Assembly: GCF_026015295.1 (NCBI RefSeq)
Contig: NZ_JAPDUW010000001.1
Coordinates: 2,341,501 to 2,405,500, forward strand
DNA length: 64,000 nucleotides
Direction: 5' to 3'
Source: Segatella copri
GTDB lineage: Bacteria > Bacteroidota > Bacteroidia > Bacteroidales > Bacteroidaceae
Shown here: positions 59,659 to 64,000 of the stretch, piece after piece
Position numbering within the stretch: position 1 is the stretch's first letter
Layout of the letters: each line of letters starts with the position of its first letter
Translations under genes and position numbers: made by a program
The notes under the pieces: generated by a model
Database searches by the model: none
The model's input: only the letters and a program-made list of their open reading frames with translations
What the model was told of the DNA's origin: nothing

Positions 59659-60867
59659 TTAATTGTTTTTAATTCTAAAATCGATTGTAGCCAAGTTTGT
59701 ATTATCCTTGTATGCATCACTTACTCCCTTTATCAAGTATTTGATGCCAGTTGTTTTATTCATATTTTTACGAATATCTCTACCACTATCATCATTTACC
59801 TCATCTACCCAAGTTGGCATAGCTGGAGGTGCAAAAGAAATGGTTTCAGAACAAGGCTTAGTATTTTTTGAAATAGCCAATGTCAAAATGTGAGTGTATT
59901 CAGACCCCTGTTTAACATTCTCTACACCACTTACACTAACATTTCTACCAGTACTGGAAACATAATTCCTAGAGGACATCAATGTAGCTTCTTCTTGAAG
60001 AGTTTCAGACATATCAACCATAAAATCAAAGACATACTGACCTTTGACATTAAGATTACCCTTAATCATGTGTTTCTTTAATGAAGTTGCAATATCGAAA
60101 GGCACATTAGTTGTTGAAGAAAATGCTACATAATTATCATAACCATGTTGTATAGTAGTCAAAGCAACCTTCTTATTAAGTCTACCCAACAATTCTTTAT
60201 TACCTATCATCCAAATATAATAAGGTCGTTTTGACTCTATAGGTTCACATCCCTTAGCATAATAATACATACCTTGATAAGTAGAAGACAATCTTATGAT
60301 TTCTACTCCTAACTTTGGATGTTTATTTAATGCTTTAGAAAAAGTACGGGTTACATTAGTCTGTTTTACCCCAAAGAAATTAACCGCATCACCTTGAGGC
60401 ACATCCAATATGCAATCAGAGATAAACATTGATACACTATTATCCTCTGTTCGCATTACAATATTGTTTAACATATCAGCAATATCAGAATTGCTCCTAC
60501 TACCTGCACATTTTGCAAAACTCGCAGGATTCAATGCCTCCTCTAATTTAGCTATATCTGCTTTAAATGAAGAAATCTGCGTATTGATATAATATAATTC
60601 AGTTGTATCCACTTTTAAGTCAAGAGCATTTACATAACTTTTCACTGCATCTTTGAACTCTGATTTTTGTCTCATATATCCATCCATACTACCAGAATTC
60701 TCTATGTAAACTTTCAATTTTACAGAATTATTGCTTTTTTGAATAGCAACAGGTTCCCATTGCACGAAAATACTACTATTTCCCGTACATGTTACTATAG
60801 CAACAACAACTATCAACAATACAACTAAAAGTATTATAATTTTAGCCTTATTTTGCATAAATATCAT
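59659..60867 (-). CDS. Membrane-anchored von Willebrand A-like protein (first operon gene)
   Basis: A 402-residue protein. Residues 8-28 form an N-terminal membrane helix or lipoprotein-like signal (IVTC near 27). VYIENSGSMDGYM near 53-65 fits the vWA metal site (DxSxS) with Glu in place of the first Asp. DNSVSMFISDCILD near 150 corresponds to a later acidic strand of the fold. vWA domains bind protein partners through a metal. It would present this domain outside the inner membrane. No clear -7 box was found upstream. Confidence 0.7.
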   Translation of the reverse strand: MIFMQNKAKIIILLVVLLIVVVAIVTCTGNSSIFVQWEPVAIQKSNNSVKLKVYIENSGSMDGYMRQKSEFKDAVKSYVNALDLKVDTTELYYINTQISSFKADIAKLEEALNPASFAKCAGSRSNSDIADMLNNIVMRTEDNSVSMFISDCILDVPQGDAVNFFGVKQTNVTRTFSKALNKHPKLGVEIIRLSSTYQGMYYYAKGCEPIESKRPYYIWMIGNKELLGRLNKKVALTTIQHGYDNYVAFSSTTNVPFDIATSLKKHMIKGNLNVKGQYVFDFMVDMSETLQEEATLMSSRNYVSSTGRNVSVSGVENVKQGSEYTHILTLAISKNTKPCSETISFAPPAMPTWVDEVNDDSGRDIRKNMNKTTGIKYLIKGVSDAYKDNTNLATIDFRIKNN

Positions 60868-60920
60868 TTTTATCCAAAAGGCTCCATTTTGGAAAGTTTA
60901 TATTAGTAAGTTACATATAC

Positions 60921-60957
60921 AAAAAGCGCGGAGCCAGTCTGTTGCCCGTTCCACGCT
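60921..60957 (-). terminator. Hairpin with T-run upstream of the operon
   Basis: On the minus strand AGCGTGGA pairs with TCCGCGCT (one wobble) and TTTTTG follows. It is the terminator for a transcript coming from the right, but no minus-strand gene is there, so a gene may have been lost or an RNA may be transcribed towards the operon. Confidence 0.5.
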
Positions 60958-61122
60958 ATTAAGGCCTTCGCATTGCCCTGTCTGTCGAAACGAACAACGC
61001 TGATACAACGCCAATACAACGTCAAATCTCATGCAACATTCAAAATGATAATAAAACGTGCGTAAATACTAATATATACAGCATATAGCAGGTATTTAAC
61101 AAAGTGTGTATTTTGTTATTTG

Positions 61123-61237
61123 TTTGTTACTTTACCATTTGATTTTATTATTTATCATAGTTAATGGTTCGTAATTGGTTCTTGTTTTGGGTAACAAATC
61201 CAATTATTTTTCGTATCTTTGCACCGTGAGTAACAAA
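61123..61237. repeat. GTAACAAA sites around the recombinase promoter
   Basis: Exact copies are at 61123-61130 (reverse), 61191-61198 and 61230-61237, and related ATAACAAAG lies at 61265. They could be arm-type binding sites for the recombinase next door. 60958-61122 holds nothing else recognised. Confidence 0.4.
61214..61221 (+). promoter_or_regulatory. -7 box of the recombinase (TATCTTTG)
   Basis: Exact match to TAnnTTTG, 57 bases before the ATG at 61279. Confidence 0.6.
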
Positions 61238-61278
61238 TCTCGCAAAATGACAATAAGTAGAATAAATAACAAAGTAAC

Positions 61279-63462
61279 ATGAGAAGTAACAATGAACCTG
61301 TGCGCATACGCTATAAGGATTTGGCGAATGGCACAAAGTCGATTTATCTCGACACTTACAAAAGTGGAAAGAGGTCGTATGAGTTCTTGAAGCTTTATCT
61401 GCTTCCTGAGGACGATGACAAGGCTAAGGCTGTCAATACCGAGACCTTGCAGAAGGCAGAAGCTATCAAGAACCAACGAGTGCAAGAAATTCTGTCGGGG
61501 AAGTTGGAAACAGTGAAGGCTTCCTTGGAGCATCCTGCTTCTACAACAACTTCAAGCAAGAAGACCGCACGTTTAAGTAAGAAGAAAAAAGTCGGCAGTG
61601 ATAAAACTGGCAAAAGTGTCAAGGGAAAGGAAAGTGAGGTAAACGAAGTCGTTGGAGCCGTTTCTGGCAGAGAAGGACACCAATGGAAGTTTATTGACGA
61701 TGACGGTGAGGACAGAGCCATAGATGGAACAATCAAAAAACATAGAGGCAGACCCAACAAGCGTGAAGCTGTCACTCTTCGTTTCAAGGACCTTGCCAAC
61801 GGCAGCAAGTCGCTCTACTTCGACATATATTATAATGGTGAGCGCAAGTACGAGTTTCTGAAGCTCTATATCAACCCAGAGATTACCGAGGCTGACAAGC
61901 AGAATAATGCCTTGGTCATGGAAACCGCAGAGCGTCTGAAAGAACGCAAGATGCGAGAGGTCGTCAATGGAGAGACTTTCACAGATCCTTCTGACGAGCT
62001 GAACCAAGTGGAGAAAGTTGAGGAATACACCAGTTCAGTGATAGTTCGTAGTCGCAAGATGCGCAACGGAGACCGTTCTCTCTTCCTTGATATATATTAT
62101 GGTAAGGGTGAACGTGCCTATGAGTCAGTTGGTCTTTATCTTCGTAAGGATGACAGCGAGGAGAAACACAAGGAAATCTGGAAAGAAGCTGAGAAAAAGG
62201 CCAAAGAACGCATGAAGGCATTGAAGGACGGAACCTTTGAAAAGCGTGTCGGCAGAAGAGGCTACAAACCACATGGGGAAGATCCCGATGCCAACGTGGA
62301 CAAATACAAGGAGTATCTTGCCAACAAAAAGGTAAAGACGGAGATTGCCGTTGCCGAGACTGAGCGCAAGAGAAATTCCAAGACCAAGGAACCTGTGAGA
62401 ATCCGCTTCAAGGAACTTGCCAACGGCAACAAGTCGGTCTATCTATCCATCAATGTCAATGGTCGCCGCACCTACGACTATCTGCGTCTTTATCTCATTC
62501 CAGAGGTTGACGCAGCTGCCAAGGAGCAGAACAAGCAGACGATGCAAGCGGTGTATGCCATCAAGGCACAACGCATCATGAGCATCACTAACGGCATCGC
62601 AGGGCTCAAAGACAAGTCGAGAATCAAAATGCGACTTGTGGATTGGTTGGAGATATTCCGTGACGCACAAGTGGAGCGAGGAAGGCAATCAGCCCGAAAC
62701 TGGGTGAACAGCGTGCTGAATGCAGTGAGAGAACACTCGCCAAACGTGACACTCGCAGAGATGACCAAGGAATACTGCAATGGTTTCATGGTGTTCTTGT
62801 TGAACGACTATATCACCTACAAGCACACCCATCCGTCCAAATCCACGGTGATGAACTATCTCAAATGCCTCAAAGCTGCCTTCAACATGGCTATTGAGGA
62901 AGAGATAATGGACGACAATCCCGTATTGCGTCTTCGCATGGATGTTCTGAAAGGTGGCGGCACCAAGCGAGAGTATCTAACCGTTGACGAGGTGAAGAGA
63001 CTGATTGACACCCCTTGCAAGCGTGAGGATATCAAGGCGGCGTTTCTGTTTTCATGCTTCTGCGGACTCCGTATCAGTGACGTGAAGAGTTTGAAGTGGA
63101 AGAACATCATCACCGAGGGTGACAAGACACGAGTTGAGATATTGCAGTACAAGACCAAGCAGCCTCTCTATCTTCCTCTCAACAAACAAGCCCTTCGTTG
63201 GATGCCTGAGCGTGGATCTGCAAGTGACGAGGACAATGTGTTTCCAACACTGCCAAGTAAGAACTACGACTGCATCCCGGAATGGAGCCGTGCGGCAGGT
63301 ATCAGCAAGCATGTGACCTACCATGTCTCAAGTCACAACAAAATCTTTTATTTATTGAATATCAGCGAGTTAAATATTTTGAAGAATGTAACTGCTAACG
63401 ATTTAGAAACGAGCTATATTCTTTTTCTTTCACAACTTTGCAATATACAAAGAACGCTTTGA
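61279..63462 (+). CDS. Tyrosine recombinase with four Arm-type domains, C-terminus lost
   Basis: A 727-residue protein. Four copies of an Arm DNA-binding domain start near 5, 163, 252 and 372, each with an (R)IR(F/Y)K(D/E)LANG-like strand, a YLD/YFD strand and an LKLYL(L/I)PE end. Spacers are basic. The core-binding helices are near 450-550, and the catalytic Arg is in GLRISDVKSLKW (near 597) with the Lys hairpin EILQYKTKQPL. The frame breaks off after HVTYHVS near 684: the expected RHTF box, HxxH/W and Tyr are absent, replaced by about 40 unrelated residues. So strand cleavage is impossible; the protein could still bind DNA. Single Arm domains are usual. Confidence 0.85.
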   Translation: MRSNNEPVRIRYKDLANGTKSIYLDTYKSGKRSYEFLKLYLLPEDDDKAKAVNTETLQKAEAIKNQRVQEILSGKLETVKASLEHPASTTTSSKKTARLSKKKKVGSDKTGKSVKGKESEVNEVVGAVSGREGHQWKFIDDDGEDRAIDGTIKKHRGRPNKREAVTLRFKDLANGSKSLYFDIYYNGERKYEFLKLYINPEITEADKQNNALVMETAERLKERKMREVVNGETFTDPSDELNQVEKVEEYTSSVIVRSRKMRNGDRSLFLDIYYGKGERAYESVGLYLRKDDSEEKHKEIWKEAEKKAKERMKALKDGTFEKRVGRRGYKPHGEDPDANVDKYKEYLANKKVKTEIAVAETERKRNSKTKEPVRIRFKELANGNKSVYLSINVNGRRTYDYLRLYLIPEVDAAAKEQNKQTMQAVYAIKAQRIMSITNGIAGLKDKSRIKMRLVDWLEIFRDAQVERGRQSARNWVNSVLNAVREHSPNVTLAEMTKEYCNGFMVFLLNDYITYKHTHPSKSTVMNYLKCLKAAFNMAIEEEIMDDNPVLRLRMDVLKGGGTKREYLTVDEVKRLIDTPCKREDIKAAFLFSCFCGLRISDVKSLKWKNIITEGDKTRVEILQYKTKQPLYLPLNKQALRWMPERGSASDEDNVFPTLPSKNYDCIPEWSRAAGISKHVTYHVSSHNKIFYLLNISELNILKNVTANDLETSYILFLSQLCNIQRTL

Positions 63463-63600
63463 TTACAAGTGCAAAGATAAATTGAAATTTTGAAATACAA
63501 TTATTTTTGCTCATTTTTTCACTTTCTTTAATGGATTCCCTTGGCAAGCCCTTTGGCACTTTACCTACTTCAAGGTATTGCAAATATATACCGATTTTCG

Positions 63601-63608
63601 TACCTTTG
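63601..63608 (+). promoter_or_regulatory. -7 box of the last gene (TACCTTTG)
   Basis: Exact TAnnTTTG match, 27 bases before the ATG at 63636. Confidence 0.6.
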
Positions 63609-63635
63609 CAGCCGATTTTGAATATTCAAACCAAG

Positions 63636-64000
63636 ATGAGGCTAAGATATGCTTATGTGTCTGTGCTTTTGCTCATGTACTTCTCAACAATAGCAAATGT
63701 ATGGGCATCGTCTTCCCTTTCTCCTGACGGAAGGGCTTTCTCTTATGCTGTGTCGAGTGATACAGTAAGGGAGAATCGTGCCTTGTCAGAGGGCGATGGC
63801 GACTCTGTGGAAACGCAAAAAGAAGATTCCATCTTTAAGACGCTCAACCTCGGCGAAGTGGTGGTTACTGCTGCCATGAAGGAGGTGGAGATGAAGGGCG
63901 ATACCACGGTTATCAATGCCAATGCTTTCCAGACTCCCGAAGGAGCATACCTCGAAGAACTCTTGAAGCGAGTGCCTGGATTGGAATACGAAAAGCAGAA
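63636..64000 (+). CDS. TonB-plug outer-membrane protein, 5' part
   Basis: The window contains 121 codons, and the gene runs off the end. It starts with a signal peptide (RLRYAYVSVLLLMYF, about 2-24). LGEVVVTAAMKEVEMKGDTT (near 72-91) and EGAYLEELLKRVPGLEYEK are the start of a TonB plug of outer-membrane barrel (OMP_b-brl_3-like) proteins. Function cannot be fixed from this part. Confidence 0.75.
   Translation, partial: MRLRYAYVSVLLLMYFSTIANVWASSSLSPDGRAFSYAVSSDTVRENRALSEGDGDSVETQKEDSIFKTLNLGEVVVTAAMKEVEMKGDTTVINANAFQTPEGAYLEELLKRVPGLEYEKQ

Noticed and set aside
48186..60867. Zorya defence system
   Set aside because: Only the ZorA/ZorB-like pair fits; no ZorC, ZorD or ZorE helicase or nuclease gene is present and the other eight genes are foreign to Zorya.

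Overview
The window looks like a chromosome segment from a Bacteroidales bacterium close to Prevotella/Segatella. Three things support this. Promoters have the Bacteroidetes -7 form TAnnTTTG (for example at 457, 5625, 7774, 12921, 42074, 61214 and 63601). Most starts lack strong Shine-Dalgarno sequences. The gene families are typical of the group: SusC/TonB-like receptors with carboxypeptidase-D domains, hmu heme genes, PepSY-like lipoproteins and BspA repeats. No rRNA, tRNA or CRISPR array was seen.

Layout. 1-3000 is core metabolism: the end of an outer-membrane barrel gene, metY and cysK. 3000-5800 holds a helicase fossil, a VapBC toxin-antitoxin pair and about 1.6 kb of gene-free DNA rich in hairpins and short tandem repeats. 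5600-12700 holds two copies of the same structured RNA, one ahead of a membrane Ser/Thr kinase and one ahead of a run of uncharacterised exported proteins. An internally deleted IS4-like relic and a lipoprotein follow. 12700-19800 is a 3.78-kb segmental duplication: an AAA/DUF4143-type ATPase plus two unknown genes, twice, separated by a broken ATPase of the same fold.

19866-30041 (minus strand) is an iron/heme block. It has hmuS-T-U-V, a lipoprotein and a TonB receptor, and upstream of these a separate flavodoxin-DUF2023 pair. From about 30 to 48 kb the DNA is accessory and AT-rich. It has a kinase, ADP-ribosylglycohydrolase cassette with an in-frame stop in its middle gene, two adjacent IS110 elements, a PIN-domain protein, membrane proteins sharing a new N-terminal domain, a frameshifted gene, and an ATPase-TOPRIM pair that looks like a defence module. 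Broken second copies of the kinase and of the glycohydrolase show that this region grows by duplication and decay.

The most striking locus is 48186-60867, a compact ten-gene minus-strand operon. In order of transcription it encodes a von Willebrand A-like anchored protein, a small membrane protein, a tubulin/FtsZ-like GTPase, a 1131-residue actin/Hsp70-like ATPase, a coiled-coil lipoprotein, a MotA/ZorA-like channel protein with a long coiled coil, a MotB/ZorB-like OmpA partner, a trypsin-like lipoprotein, a mini membrane protein and an M48 metalloprotease. I know of no described system with this combination. It suggests an envelope-spanning, ion-driven machine with two nucleotide-driven cytoskeletal proteins and two proteases, and defence or envelope stress is the most likely role. 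Next to it, divergently transcribed, lies a tyrosine recombinase with four tandem Arm-type DNA-binding domains and a lost catalytic C-terminus. The window ends inside a TonB-plug outer-membrane protein gene.
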